A stretch of DNA of 64,000 nucleotides from Pyropia yezoensis (taxonomy: Eukaryota > Rhodophyta > Bangiophyceae > Bangiales > Bangiaceae), in the NCBI GenBank assembly GCA_009829735.1, contig CM020618.1:4648882-4712881 (forward strand), written 5' to 3'. The notes below the pieces were generated by a model that worked only from the letters and a program-made list of their open reading frames with translations, had not been told where the DNA came from and ran no database searches. A program made the position numbers and the translations under genes. Shown here one piece after another: positions 24,395 through 36,780 of the stretch. Position 1 is the stretch's first letter. Each line of letters opens with the position of its first letter.

Positions 24395-27300
24395 GGCGGG
24401 GCGTTGCGGACGTGGCCGTTCAAGCGCAAGAAGGTCGGCAGAGCGCCGCGGTCAAGCAAACGGCGGCGACCGGGGCGAACTTGCCTCGCGACGGGGGAAT
24501 CAAGATTGATGGTCAAGGGCAGGGGCGCTGTCACCAGGGATCAGGGCGGAAGCGGGAAAGAAGTAGGGGGGAAAAGGGTGCAAAAGAAGGTGAAGGTAGC
24601 GGTGAAGGGGGCAGGCGAAGGGGGCGGGTGGAGGGGGCGGGTGGAGGGGAAGAAGGTCTCCGGTGCTCTCACCGTGGCGGGTGAGAAGACCCAGCGTGGC
24701 AGCCGCTCACCTGGACCACAGCACGCGTGGTCACCCTTGGCTACTGCGCACCCCTCGATCGCGTCTGTTGTCTTCTTCTGTAGTGCTTGCGTGCCGCCTC
24801 GGCCGTGTGGGCGGCGCCGTCGGCGCCACTCCCAGCATCCGCCACCTGGCCCCCCGCTCGCCCAAGCGAGTGCATGGACCGCCCAGCGTGCGCGCGTGCC
24901 AGGGATGGGGTTTGGGGAGGTGCCGTGTCCTGTGACAAGGTTGAATCTGACGGACGGTTGCGTGGGGGAGGCGGCGGCCATTTCGGGGGGGGAGAGGTTG
25001 TGCCTGCGTCACCTGACGAGGTGAGGCGTGAGAGGTAGGCCGAGGGGGGGGGGGGAGAGGTGGCGTGCAGGCCTAACCAGGTTTGACGTGAGGCGGGGAG
25101 AGGGCGTGGGAGGGGTGTGTCCACCGCCCCATGGGGCCGTGGAGGGGTCTCCCCGTGGGGCGCCTCTGGTGGTGGCGGGAGTGGCGCGGCGGTCGCACGT
25201 TCTTTTTCGTCGCTTTCCATTTTGCCTTTTTTTTGCCTCCATTTGGGGAGCCGACGAAGCGATGCGCGAATGACAGCGCATAGCGAGATAAGGGCGCGCC
25301 CCCCGACGGGCGGGTCCAGCGGGGCACCCGTGGGAGGGAGCGCCTCGTCGGCACGGCAGGGACGGAGAACCAGCAGGGGGCGACAAAGGGGCGAACCTGG
25401 GTGTGAGGCTGGGCTGCGGCCACAGCCAACCCATCGTATGAGGCGGTTCGGGCCACACCCGAATCCCTCGGCTGCCTCGCCTCGCCGCACCGCGCGCAGA
25501 GGAGGCCTCGGAGTGTGGGGTACAGAGGGTGGTTCCCCCCCTCTCAACCCTCAAAGGAGACCCACAGGGACAGTGCCAGCGTCGGGCTGGTCCTTAGCGC
25601 CCCCTTCTGTAAAGTACAGACCAGCCTGAGAGAGAGCACGTGTTCCGCGCATGTTGTGGAGGTGGGCGGGCGGGGGTTCCAAGGCTCCCCCGTCGACAAC
25701 TGCCCATTCGTGGGTGGCTCTGCGCCGCCCATCAGGGGGTCGGTCGGCCGCCCAACCACTACAACCAAAATCTATCAGGCGGGGAGGCAAATGGCCTGGC
25801 GTGCCCCGCCCTCGAGAGCTCGGGCTGGAGAGGATACGGCCAGCGGTGCGATAACAGACACGTCCGCATGGCAGTCCCCTTTTTATCCCCCCCCCTCCAC
25901 CCCCCCCGCGCCAATCAATCCAGGGGAGTGTGCCCCGCCGCTCCCTGCTGGCCCACTGGACCCAACCCCCCCGCGCGAGTTAGGGCGCCGCTCACTGCCG
26001 GAGGCGCTGTCAGGGGCGGGCCCGTCATCGGCGGTGCCCCCGGCTGGGGACGCGCTGCCAGGCGGGTGCCGACCTGATGCTGCCGACGATGCAAGCGGTC
26101 GCTGCTGAATATGTCCTATTCGTTTCATTTCTGCTTGGTTAAAAAAAGTTAACGACAGCCGTTTGCGAACATCGCCTCTTGCTTGCTGTCCTTTGAACAA
26201 CATGAAGCACAGAATGTACAGAGACACAAAAAAGCGCATCAAATAGACGAGCTCATAGCGTGCCGATAGTGAGAGATACAACGGCTGCGTCTCAGTCTAC
26301 CGGGATCCAGGTATTTTTCTGTTAGTGTCTCCTTCCAGTGTCTGCTCTCTTTCTGCACGGTGCACTACGTTTTGGACCAATAAAAAGCGTCCGTTCTCTC
26401 GCACAGATAACGCCCTCAACCGGTTTTAGAGTGCCCCCAACAGTGCTCTCGCCTGGTACCTTTCCTACACAACCCCTTCGCCCCCCGGCATCATGCATAT
26501 GATATCTATTTACGCCGTCAACTGGAAGCCACGACTGTTTCTCCCCTGTCCTTTTGTTGCTCGACAGGCGGCCCCGGCTCGGGGGATGATGGATGCTTTC
26601 TTTCACGGGACGTCGTATTCATTGCGATGATAGGGCGCTCACCGTTGTGGCTCACAGGCTGTCCTGTAGCCCTTTCGCGTGCGCACACGGCCGCCCCCGC
26701 GTGGGGAGAAAAACGGCGACGGCCCGCGCGACCGGAACTGTCGGACAAGATGTGCGCTGTCCGGAGGAGGGTGGTGGCGGGCAGGGACGACGCCCACAGC
26801 ACGCCCTTCGCGCGCACTAAGATTGCGGCGGATTTGGCGCGGACGCTCGTCGCCGCTGGGCTCTCGTTCCAGCCGATGTGGTTCTCAGCCGCGGTGGACC
26901 CGGCTGTCCACCGCGGCGCCCAACCGCTTGTCTTTCCCTCCCCGAAGACCTCATTCGCGCACACAACGGGTCGCTGCCAGCGCGACTGCCACCACCGACG
27001 GCGTTGCACGGACAGCGCCCTGCCACCACAAGCCTCTGGCAATTTCCCACCGGCGGTCGACAGTCCCTTTCGATCACCCGTCTTGCTTTTGCTGCTCTCG
27101 CAGGGGGGGGTGCGTTAGGGGAGCGCGGGACGCGATGAGGCAGTGCGGCCACCACCACCACTGGTTTTCTATGGGGAAGGGGGCGGGAGATAGGGTGGCC
27201 AGATGGCCCTCTCAGTGTTGAGGAGGGGGCCGCCCGCCCACAATGGATTGACAACGTGCTCCACAGAGCTGACTGCGCTTTCTGATTTAATTTAACAAAT

Positions 27301-30300
27301 TAAATGTGAATCGTTCCTGTCCTAAGGTTGATTGATTTTTTTTTAAGCCGCATCACGCGGGCCGGCTGGTCAGAGCGCCGGGAGCGGCGTCCAGAGCCAG
27401 GAGCGGGCCAACGAAGTACAGTCCAGCCCACCGCAATGGCCTTCGAGTGGCTTTGAGAAGCGGGGCCTGAGCCCCAGACGCGACCGCGTGCGCTTGCCGG
27501 GTGACCCGCGCGCGAGGTGTCCGCGACTGCCGCACTACTCTTCCTATCCCTTCCTCCGTCCGTTGACTCTACATATGTCCACACCTGCCGTTGCCTTCTA
27601 GGAGCGCCAAGGCTCTGCAGGCGTTTCCTTGTTCCGTTTGTCCCCTCTGTCCCCCCACCTCCCTCCTGTGCGTGCAGAACCGCGCTGCTTTAGATGGTGC
27701 GACGGGGCAAGCGGGTCGCTGACGTCCCTCTTCCCCGGGCTGCCCCCCATCCTCGCATCTCTACATCAGTTTCTCCACCCATTTCCCGACGCCCTCGCAG
27801 CGGCCACCACGCCGCGAGTCGCCGGCAGGACGTGGAGCCCGCTGCCGCTACACCCGCAGCCGTCTCCACTGGTCGTCCTGCAAGTCTAGCAATCGCCACC
27901 TGGCGACGATTGGCGGTGGAGCCGGTGCGGGGCGAGTGGCCAGCTGCCACTAGCCCTTTTTCTGCGGAGGCCGGGAAGCCCATAAGGGGGGGGACGGCTT
28001 GTGCTGCGGTAGCGGCGCAGCCGACCCGCGGCGCTGGCTTGCCGGCCGAAGCCGGCGAGGCCAGACAACCGGCTGAGGGCAACAGCCTGGGCCATACGTC
28101 CGTGAGGATGCGTTCGAGGATTGGGTACTTCGCAGACGACTGGTGTTCTGACTGCTTCAGCAGCGAAAGCAGATGCGGCAGCTTTGGCGGGGTCGGCGGC
28201 AGCGGGGGTGGCGACGGCGATGCGCTTCCAAGTTGCACCCGTGGAGGCTGCTCGGACCGTGGCGTGGCGCAACAGGCCTCTGGTTGGGTGCGGAGTCGTT
28301 ACGATGCAACGAACATCCCTCGCGTTGGGGGCGTCCGGCACAAGCAGCTGCCGCTTAGCGGGTGGGCACCACGAGGGTGCCGTTCAGCCTTCCCCATCTG
28401 CGTCAGCGGTTTCGAACCCGTGGTCGACAGGTGCTTGTGTCCAGCCGGCTGAATGGCCGGTCGGCATTGAGGCTTGGTTCTTTGCGTCGAGCCGATTGGC
28501 GACGGGCTGTCGGCCGCCCACCTGTCGTCCGCCAAGCTTGTCAGGCGCCGCCGCGGCGCCCTCGGCAGCCGCGACCTCGTCCCCTGCCGTAGCTTCCGCC
28601 ACAGTCAAGCGAGGTGCCGTGTGCATGGGGTGGGCGTCGTGGGAGCAGTACCACCGCCTCCCGTCAGACGCCTCTGTGAGGCAGTCGATAACATTGCTGA
28701 TGCAGTAAGTACATCCCAGTGTACAGCGTGTAAATTAGCATTATAGTACCTGAAAACTTTAGTCTATTTTGCTTCGAATAGCTTAAATTTAGAAAGAACA
28801 TGGGCGAAATTCCGCCGCCTTGCCCGTCCACCACCTTGCCCTCCGGCGCCACACCCGGGTACCCGCCGGTACCATGATGGTATTATCACCCCCACCTCCG
28901 CCCCCACCGCCACCTCTACCACCCCTGCCTTCCCCTGTCACGGAGAACTTCCGGGTGTAGGCGGCCATCACGGACCTTGGCGTTGTGGTCACCGCCCGCT
29001 CGCCCTTCTCCGACGCCCCCGGGCCGGGAGGTCAGCGCTGCCGCGCCTCACCGACCTTTTCATTGCGGTGGTGGTGCTGCCGGCCATCCCGGCGGTGGGT
29101 ACAACCCCATTGCCGCCCTCCTGGTGTCGTGTGTTGGGGGCGCCCGCTGGGAGCCCGCCCCCGCCGTGGACCTGCCGCTGTTTGTGGGCGCCGGATGCGG
29201 TGGCGCTTGAAGATGGTGGCACCGATCGCGGCGGCTTCAGTGGCGGCGCACGGTGGAGGCTGACGTGGTGCCAGTTCCGGTGCCGGTGGCGGCGTTGGTG
29301 GCGGCGTTGGCGTCTGCGGGGATTGTGGCGGCCTCGAGGACAGCAGCTGCAGGGACTCTTGACACGGCCGGGTACAGGTATCGTCGGTGCGTGGTGAGAT
29401 GCAAACGGTGGCGGCGACGGCAGTGGCACTGCTCGTACCTACTCTATCATGTTGCCCTCTACTTTTACTGATATCAGATTGGCAAGCATCGTCGGACGAG
29501 CACACTTTCCGAGCCCTCGGCCGTCCCGCGCTGCAGCGACCACGATCCTCGCAGACACCGGGAGGTGTCCTTTTTCATCGCCCTCTTCCTCATCTCTCCG
29601 TCGTTGAGTGCCGTGTACTCGCCGTCGCTATGGTGCAGTCAAGGAAGTCCCTGACCATGCCGGACTGTGTCGCCGTCAGCGCCCGTCGGGAGGGTGTCAC
29701 CCGCGACGGGGCGGGTCTTGTTGCGACTGTGGTGGCCGCGGCGGCGGCAGCGATGGCGCGCCTGAAACCTTCAGCGTCATTGTGGGTGGCAGGCGGTGAC
29801 ACGCTTGAGAGGGGGTGAAGGGATCGGGGGTGGGAAGGGAACTTACGTCGCCGCCGGGCAGTCCCTGTCCCTGCGCCAGAGTTTGGGGCCGGTGGGATCG
29901 CGCCGGTTGGCCGCCCGCTGGTAGCGACCAGCGGGCCGGTGGTCCGCACCGCCGCCTTCGGCGCTGCGACAGAGTTGTGGATGGCTCCGCCGGCGAGGCA
30001 CTTCAGCCGTTGGAGGGCCCAGCCCGCTGCTGCCCGCATTCTTGGACACCACCGCGCGCAGCGAGCTTCGGCGGCTCGAAGGTTGATGGACAAGCGCTGG
30101 TGGCGGGCCTTGAGGGGACGGGACGCCCCGTGAGCACTGTACGCCGGTGGCAGCGGTCTGTCGATCGGCGGTGGTGGCGGTGGGATGAGTGGTCGAGTGC
30201 ATGGCGCGCGTGAATGAGGAGTGCGGGAGGGGGCGGCTGCTGCCGTGACGGGGTCAACTCAGACGACATTGGCGGATGTAACACTACCGCGGACGGGGAC

Positions 30301-31967
30301 AGCACTCATCCCCTCCCCTTTGTCCCGGCTTGGCACTTGTTGGACAACTGCAGCTTCACCTCACATCCCGAAATTCCCGCGGCACGGCGCGCCTGGAGGT
30401 CGCCGTAGCGATCACCCTCGCGCGCCCTCTTCAATACCCTCGACTGACACACCGCGCCGTTTCCGGCAAGGGGGGCTTACATCCGTTGCCCAGTGCTGTG
30501 TACGCTGCCGCACGAGTGCTGCCAGGTGAGTCCTTCACCAAGTGACAAGGCCTCGGCGGGGGCGCTGGGAGGGGTGCCGACCGTGGCGGGGCGGCCAAGG
30601 TGTATTCGGGTGTCCGGGACGTCGGAGACCGCCGGCTCCAGGGTGCATCTTTGGCATCGTGGGAGTCTTGGCGTGTATGCCACGTCCGAGTGCCACGATG
30701 AAAGTCCCTGACGTTGCGGCGATGGCGGCCGCCCTGATGGCCGCCATTTCCGCCACCGGGGTGCCTTCGGCTGCACACGCGCCCCCGTCTGTGCGGTCGG
30801 CTGCATCTTCCCGTCTAATTTTGGAGGCGTTGGTTGCGCTGTCCGTCGTGATTTGGCTGGCGCAGCCCCTCGCCTGCACGGCCGTGATGTGTCCATCCTC
30901 GGCGCCGCCAGCGGCGGCGGCCTTGATCCCGTGGGCGTGAGCGGCCTCACCCATGGTGCGGGGACGTCGTCGACCTGGTGATGGCGGTTTCCCACTGCAG
31001 CGGTAGTTGCCAGCGGTCAGCCACGGAACGCTGAACATTCCTGGGGGGTGCAACGGGACGCGCTCCTGGTGGTCGACCACCCTTCCCCGGGTGCTGATGA
31101 CCATGGCGGTTTAGGGGGAAGGACAGATGGCGGGGGGGACGTATCCTGTAGTCGGTGCACATGGGGACGCCCTCCGCCAGTCCCTCTCCTCCCGTCTTCC
31201 CGCTTGACCACCAGTCGCAAAAACGCCCCCACCCCCAGGACGCCCACTCTGAGCCCCCGGCTGCATCATCCCCGCCGTGCGGCTCACTCATCCACGACGA
31301 GCCGCGTGGGCGGGCGCGTGTGCCGTCACGGGCGTGCGCTCCGCCAAACCCCCTCCCCACCCTACCCCGCGCACCCCACCCCCCCGCCTAACCATCCTCT
31401 TGCTCCCCGCCGTGCACCAACCAGGAAGTGGAGGGTTTGGCCTCATCAGGAGGTCGCGCGGGCGGGAAAGCGCCGGCGAGAGATTTGCCATGTGGAACAT
31501 GCTCTTCAAGGCCATTTTGAGAATACGGATGTATGTGAATATTTCTGTGTGACTCATTGCACCTTGGTGCGTGCGCTAGACCTGGCTTAACGGTTGGCAC
31601 ATGTTTTGGAATCTCACACCTTTAAGCTATAGAGAGCAGCTAGCGCAAGGATGAAAAGGCTTACATACGTATTGCATTGGATGCTTGCCAATGTGAGCCC
31701 TCTGAACACTCTTCCGCGGAAAATCCGGATTCGTCCGCACTGTCTGAACGTTGTCTCCAGTACACGTGCTCGTGGATTTGAAGTAGATACTTGCATTCGA
31801 GTACATGCATCTGTCAATGACAAACCGCCTCCTCAGCAGCACTGCTTCGCCACGTCGACGCGCGCTTGACTCACTTGCAGGTGCGCGCAAGAGCGGCCCG
31901 TCATCCACAACTGTCACTGCGTACCGCCGTCCCTCCAACCCCCGCGGGCACGGCCGTGCCTATCACC
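24395..31967. other. 7.6 kb without a supported gene
   Basis: 24.4-25.6 kb has minus-strand segments that read moderately well (for example LPKWRQKKGKMESDEKERAT near 25270-25210) and could be untranslated or 5' exons of the gene ending at 24394. 25.6-27.6 kb is lower in GC and has no convincing frame. 27.6-31.0 kb contains several Ala-rich open stretches on both strands, none with a domain. 31.5-31.9 kb is comparatively AT-rich and ends in a plausible 3' splice site (acttgcag, 31873-31880) before the F-box gene. Confidence 0.45.
26230..26400. repeat. Degenerate dispersed repeat, copy 1
   Basis: Shares agctcatagcg and, about 140 bases on, accaataaaaagcgtccgtt with the stretch at 45855-46025 (agctcatagcg, accaatgacaagcgttcgtt), in the same order and orientation with similar spacing. 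The middle part is diverged. It is probably an old transposable-element fragment. Confidence 0.4.
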
Positions 31968-33989
31968 ATGAGCCTTGATGCACTCCCCGATGAGCTCCTT
32001 GATGTCATCGTCACCGCGTCCATTGGCCTTCTCCACGCGGACTTCAATGTGCCGGCGGGGGTGCCCCCCACCGGCCACCCCGACGAGTGGCTAAGCCTGA
32101 CCAGCCGCCCCCCTTTTACCCCCCCCCCCTCCGCGATCCTCACCGTCGCTCACTGGCGGGCGCTTGCCCCCCTGGCTGCCACCTGCCGGGCCACCCGCGC
32201 CGCCGTGGCGCGGTCCGTCACGGGCATGTCGCTGGGCCTGTCGCCGCCGCGGCTCGTCTCGCGGCTCGCCGCCTCCCCCGACGCGGCCGCCGATGCGCCG
32301 CCGCGGCCGCTGGCCGCTGTCACCGCCGCGGTGGTTGCACAGGTGGCCGCAATGGGCGCCTCGCTAGCCCGCCTGCCGCGGCTGTCGCACCTCACCGCCT
32401 CCCTTCATGTGGACGCGCCGACGCCGGGGGGGCCCCGCGCGCTTGCCGCCGGCGTCTGGGAGACGACGAGCGCGGAGGACCGGCAGGGGTGGCTTTTTTT
32501 TGTCTGGTCCGTCGCCCTTCTCGGCCTACTCCAGACGTTGCGGCTGCGGAGCTTGCGGCTACACTGGCAGGGTGACTCCTTCCTCGCCGAGCACCCATCG
32601 TACATTGCGCCGGTGGGGGCACGGAATGGCACGGCGCCGGCGGAGGCGTTGCCGATTGGGCGGGCCACGAGGCGGTCGGCAGCTGGAGGGGGAGGGGGGG
32701 CGGCGACCCCGTCCGTGAGCAACGCGTCGCCCGATGCCTCCGCCCCCGCATCCGCGAGGGTGCTGGCGCCCGCCGCTGCATCCACTGCCCCCGTCACCGA
32801 TGTCGCCGCTGCCGAGGCTGCCCCTTCTGCTGCGGCGCCCGTGGCACCCGCCGCCGGTCGGCTGTCGGCAGCGCCGTTGCGGGCCCTGATTCTGACGCTC
32901 AGCACTGCCAACCGGGCGGGCGGCTACACCCGTGCCGCCTGGGCGCGCTCCGTTGGTACGGCGGTTGCGACGCACGCGGCGAGCCTCGAGGCGCTGGTGG
33001 TGGACGTGCACGACGACCACCGCTATCCCGCCCTGCGGTGGTTCCTCCACGCCCTCCCACCGGCACCGCGGCTGGTGGCGTTTGCCACCAGTGGCGCACT
33101 GGGAGGGACCACCACCCGCCACCTGGGGCGGGTGGCGCCAGGCCTCCGCTCGCTGACGCTGGGCCGCCGCAGCGCGCTGACGGCCGGTGCGCTCAAGCCG
33201 CTGTCCCGCACCACTACTGGCGGCCGCGGTGGCGACGGCGGTGACGGCAGCGGCGACGGGTCCAGCGGTGTCTGCCGCCCGTTGTACCTCCCCGCCCTTG
33301 ACCACTTGGACATGTCGTCTGCGCTGGCCGAGGCTTCGTCCGTCGCCTACTTCCCCGACCTAGCCCGCTTTTTCGCCGCCCGCACCTTTAACACGCTGCT
33401 CCTGTCGCCCGGGCTGTACGGCCCCGCGGTGGGGGGCCTGCTGACGACGGCGTTGCTGTCCCTTCGGGCCTTCCCCCGCGTCCTCTCCATCCCCACCCCC
33501 CTCTCCGACGCACACGTGGAGGCGCTGCTCGCCGCGTCGGCGGGGCGGCTGCGGCGGCTGCACGTGGGCGACACCGAAGGCCTCTCCGCCGAAGGCCTGC
33601 GGGCGCTCGGCGCGGCCGCCGCGCGGGGCCTGCGGCACCTGGACGTGGGCGCCCTGGACGGGGAGGCGCTGCTGGCGGCGGCGCCCACCCTGGGCACCGT
33701 CCCGACGCTGGTGCTCCACGTGGCCGACTGGGGGGCGGCGTGCCTCGCCGACGTGCTTGCCGGTATTGGCACGGGCGGCGCCGCGGAGACCGTCACGCTG
33801 CGGTCGTCGGTGGTGTGGGCGGAAGACTTTGAGGGGCCCCTCGACTGGTGGCCCCCGTGCGTGCGGTCGCTGGTGCTGGCGGGCTGCCGGGGGCTCGGTA
33901 GCGCCGAGGCCGCCGAGGTTGCCGCCCGCCTCGCCGTCCGGCAGCCACCGGCAACACTCACATGGCACGCCTCCTTCCCCATATGGTGA
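31968..33989 (+). CDS. F-box protein with leucine-rich-repeat-like C-terminal region
   Basis: 673 residues from the ATG at 31968 (context CACCATGAG) to TGA. The start carries an F-box: LDALPDELLDVIVTASIGLL (residues ~3-22), a Pro-rich insertion, then HWRALAPLAATCRATRAAVA. F-box proteins bind SKP1 and bring substrates to an SCF ubiquitin ligase. The C-terminal half has irregular LRR-like units such as LRSLTLGRRSALTAGALKPL, LRRLHVGDTEGLSAEGLRAL and VRSLVLAGCRGLGSAEAAE, a probable substrate-binding surface. Ala/Ser/Gly-rich linkers lie between (near residues 225-300 and 415-435). The frame is open 34 codons upstream of this ATG and a 3' splice site precedes it at 31880, so an upstream exon is possible. 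Substrate unknown. Confidence 0.82.
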   Translation: MSLDALPDELLDVIVTASIGLLHADFNVPAGVPPTGHPDEWLSLTSRPPFTPPPSAILTVAHWRALAPLAATCRATRAAVARSVTGMSLGLSPPRLVSRLAASPDAAADAPPRPLAAVTAAVVAQVAAMGASLARLPRLSHLTASLHVDAPTPGGPRALAAGVWETTSAEDRQGWLFFVWSVALLGLLQTLRLRSLRLHWQGDSFLAEHPSYIAPVGARNGTAPAEALPIGRATRRSAAGGGGGAATPSVSNASPDASAPASARVLAPAAASTAPVTDVAAAEAAPSAAAPVAPAAGRLSAAPLRALILTLSTANRAGGYTRAAWARSVGTAVATHAASLEALVVDVHDDHRYPALRWFLHALPPAPRLVAFATSGALGGTTTRHLGRVAPGLRSLTLGRRSALTAGALKPLSRTTTGGRGGDGGDGSGDGSSGVCRPLYLPALDHLDMSSALAEASSVAYFPDLARFFAARTFNTLLLSPGLYGPAVGGLLTTALLSLRAFPRVLSIPTPLSDAHVEALLAASAGRLRRLHVGDTEGLSAEGLRALGAAAARGLRHLDVGALDGEALLAAAPTLGTVPTLVLHVADWGAACLADVLAGIGTGGAAETVTLRSSVVWAEDFEGPLDWWPPCVRSLVLAGCRGLGSAEAAEVAARLAVRQPPATLTWHASFPIW

Positions 33990-36780
33990 TTTGGAGCGTG
34001 GCCGGGCCGGCCAGTGGGCGGGCAGGGGGGCGGCGGCAGCGAGGAAGATGGGGATGCCATTCACTTCCCCCCGACTTCCTCCCATCCCCACCCGCTCCGA
34101 GCTTGACACACTCGTGCAATGAATCGTCGTATACACGCGGACTGGTGTCGCCTTCCGCACCTCCGCCCCCCCCCCCCCGCGGCCCTGCCCATGGTCTTTC
34201 GCTTTGGCTGTGCTTCCCTGTCGCCCCTCCCTGTCGACCATTTGCCCGCGACGGTGCGGACATGGCAGACAACGAGCACCACCTTTCTCCGTTCTGGACG
34301 TCGTGTTACCGGTGTACCCCTGTCCGTCGGGTGGAGGGGTTACGGGGTCTGGGGGGGGCGGCGTCCCCACTTGGGCGGGCCATCTTCCCAGCACAGCGCG
34401 CTTCGGCCGCTTCGTGGCATGGACGCGGCGGCCGCTCCCGCGCAAGCGGTTGGAGCCGGCACGACCGGCAGGGGCGCGCCCTTCCGTCCCTCCGCGGTGT
34501 GGGAATGTCTCCATCATTGCGTACGTGCAGGAAGAGGACCTGGGTGGGGGGCGGGGGACGAGAGCTGTGGCGGGGGGACGGGAGGTGGAAAGACGGGCGG
34601 TGTGGACGCCCCCGCCCTCGGTCCACGCCATGACGACGAAGAGCTGGGAAAGAAAGACAAGATGTTGGAGGCTGCGGCCGTCGGTGAGGCCCCCACCGCC
34701 TGGCCGTGCCGGCGCGCCCGGCCCGGCGCCCAAGAAGAAGCAGCATGCACACACAGCGGGACGAGCTCCAGCCCCGGCGCGCCGGAGCAGCCCCCCGTGG
34801 GTGACGACGGCTGAGAGAGAAGAGCGTGACCGCGTCTGCCACGGCCCGCGCGGGGGCGGCCTCCACTTGACGAGACGGCACGCGCCGGCCACCTCGTTGA
34901 TGCCCGTGCAAGAGCCAGCAGCACACATCGGTGGGCGTTGTGCGGCGCGGAGGGGACGGGGGGAGGACGGCGGGCGGACGGGGTCGGCCAATCCGTCGCG
35001 TGGTGGCGTGGCGGTCAGCCGTCGACAGCCGTCCCCTGCTGGCAGCTGCGCGCCGCAGCTGGTGTCGGCCCCCGCCTCCCCCGCCCGTCACACACCACGT
35101 CCACCGCTCACCCAGTGGCGGTGCGGCGTGGCACGCCACCCCCCCCCCCGTTTCCCCCGCCCCCCCCTCTCCCACCCACTCCCAGCCAGCAGCCGTTTTT
35201 TTCCACCCCTGTGTTCGCAGGCGCGCACCACTGGTGCGATTACGTAAACTCGTGTGCGTGCGTACCTACCGCCTCCTGCCGCGCCCCCCCCCCCCGCCCT
35301 CCTCTCCCACCACCAACAAAGCTTAGACGCCCACACACCCACCCACGCACACCCAGTCTCAGACGGCGGCACCCCCCCTCCCGAGCAGTTGCTGGCAGGA
35401 GCAGCAGCAGCCGCCGCCAGCCCGCCCGCCTCGCCAGCCGTGGCCGGTCGTCGGGCGGTGCGTGGCAGCTCCGCCCATCGACCGCCGCCCAGTCTCACGG
35501 GGTGAATGACGGGCGGCCCCGCTCAGGCAGCCGCTCGTGGCTGTCAAGGGGGTGTCATCGAGCGTCATCGTCATCAGCAGGCCACACAGAACACCCCATA
35601 CCCCGTTTGAACGGGGGGAGGAGGGGGGGGGCGGGGAGGGGCCCCGTGCGCCGCGGCGCCCTCCCCCGGGGCCCCCGGGGTGCGCAAGGGCAGGCGCCGC
35701 ACGCCACGTTTCCCCAGCTGCCCCTCTGTGGGGGATCCCGCCCGCCGGCGGGCGTCCCGCCGGCGGGGGCGGCTGCCACGCCGTGCCTCCGCAGCGACCC
35801 GCGGCGGCAGACGTCCCTGCACGAGCCCCCGTCCCCCCCCCCCCCACCTGTCTGCTGGTCCACGGTGGCGGGGCGGCCCGGCACGGACAGACCCGCCTTT
35901 CCACCGTCCCTGCCGCGCGGCGGCCGCCGACGCTACCGGAGGGGAAGGTGCCTGCCTCCCGCCCCGCAACCCCCCCCTCCACACAGCAGGGAAGAGGGGG
36001 TGGAGGGCGGCCCTCCCCCCCGCCCCCCTCCTTGCACCCCACATCGGGGGCTCCATCCCACCCGCGGCCGGCGTGGATCGTGTGGGCGTGTGGGCCAACC
36101 ACGCTTGCTGGGCCAGGCGTGTTGGCCGCCCTCCGCTTGACAGCCACCTTGGGCGGACTGGGGGCCCGTTCCAGGCGAGGCGGCACCGGCGTGGGGGGGG
36201 GAGAGTCTGGTGGCGCGTAGGCCCCCCCCGCGCGCGCGCCGCGCGCAGCCCGACCTCCCTCCCACCGGCAACCCCAGGCTGGGGGTAGGCGGCCCAGTGA
36301 TCAGCTCTCTATGGTGTAGAGCGTTGGGGTGGGGAGGCGGGGCTCGGGTGTGCCTAGCAGGTAGGCGGACAATGTACCCCATTCTCCGACAGGGCAGGGG
36401 GCAGAGGAAGCAGTCGGCCGCCGTCCCTGCCAGGGAGCGTCTCCATACATAGCGTCTGCCGGTGACGACGGTGCTGGGCGTGCCGGAGCGGTCGGCACCC
36501 CGCGCGGCCCGCCATTAGCATCGGCAGCAGCCGCCGTCGTCCCCCCCGTTCCCCTCTGTGCCGGCCGGTCCGTCGAGCTACGGTGCGTGGTACTGTACTT
36601 TCCCCCCCCCCCCCCCACCCTCCACCCCCTTGTCTGTGACCCATACGCGGTGGCTCGCGCCTGCGTCGGTCTTGTTGCCACGGACGTGCTCCACCCCGCC
36701 GCCGTCCCGTCGCCGTCATCGTCTTCCTTTTGAGGCCGACGCGCTCGCGTCGGGTCACAGGCCGCGGCTCCGCACCCACC
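33990..36780. other. Region between the F-box gene and the proline-rich gene; no firm gene
   Basis: On the minus strand there are plausible splice signals: TTTCTTTCCCAG near 34660, donor GTACGC at about 34522 and donor GTAGGT at about 35262. Short coding-like pieces lie between them, such as SSSSWRGPRAGASTPPVF. I could not assemble a consistent frame or find a domain. An open minus-strand stretch at 35359-36186 contains a hydrophobic segment (GVWGVLCGLLMTM) but starts at no ATG. A minus-strand gene is possible here. Confidence 0.4.

Noticed and set aside
28400..28440. tRNA-like sequence (tttcgaacccg)
   Set aside because: The T-loop-like motif has no acceptor stem, D-arm or anticodon arm at the required distances.
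33360..34991. Long minus-strand open frame opposite the F-box gene
   Set aside because: Its first part is the shadow of the F-box coding sequence. The plus strand carries the recognisable F-box and LRR-like motifs.
35359..36186. Minus-strand membrane protein
   Set aside because: It has one hydrophobic stretch but no ATG, no splice-supported borders and no domain; the plus strand is equally open.
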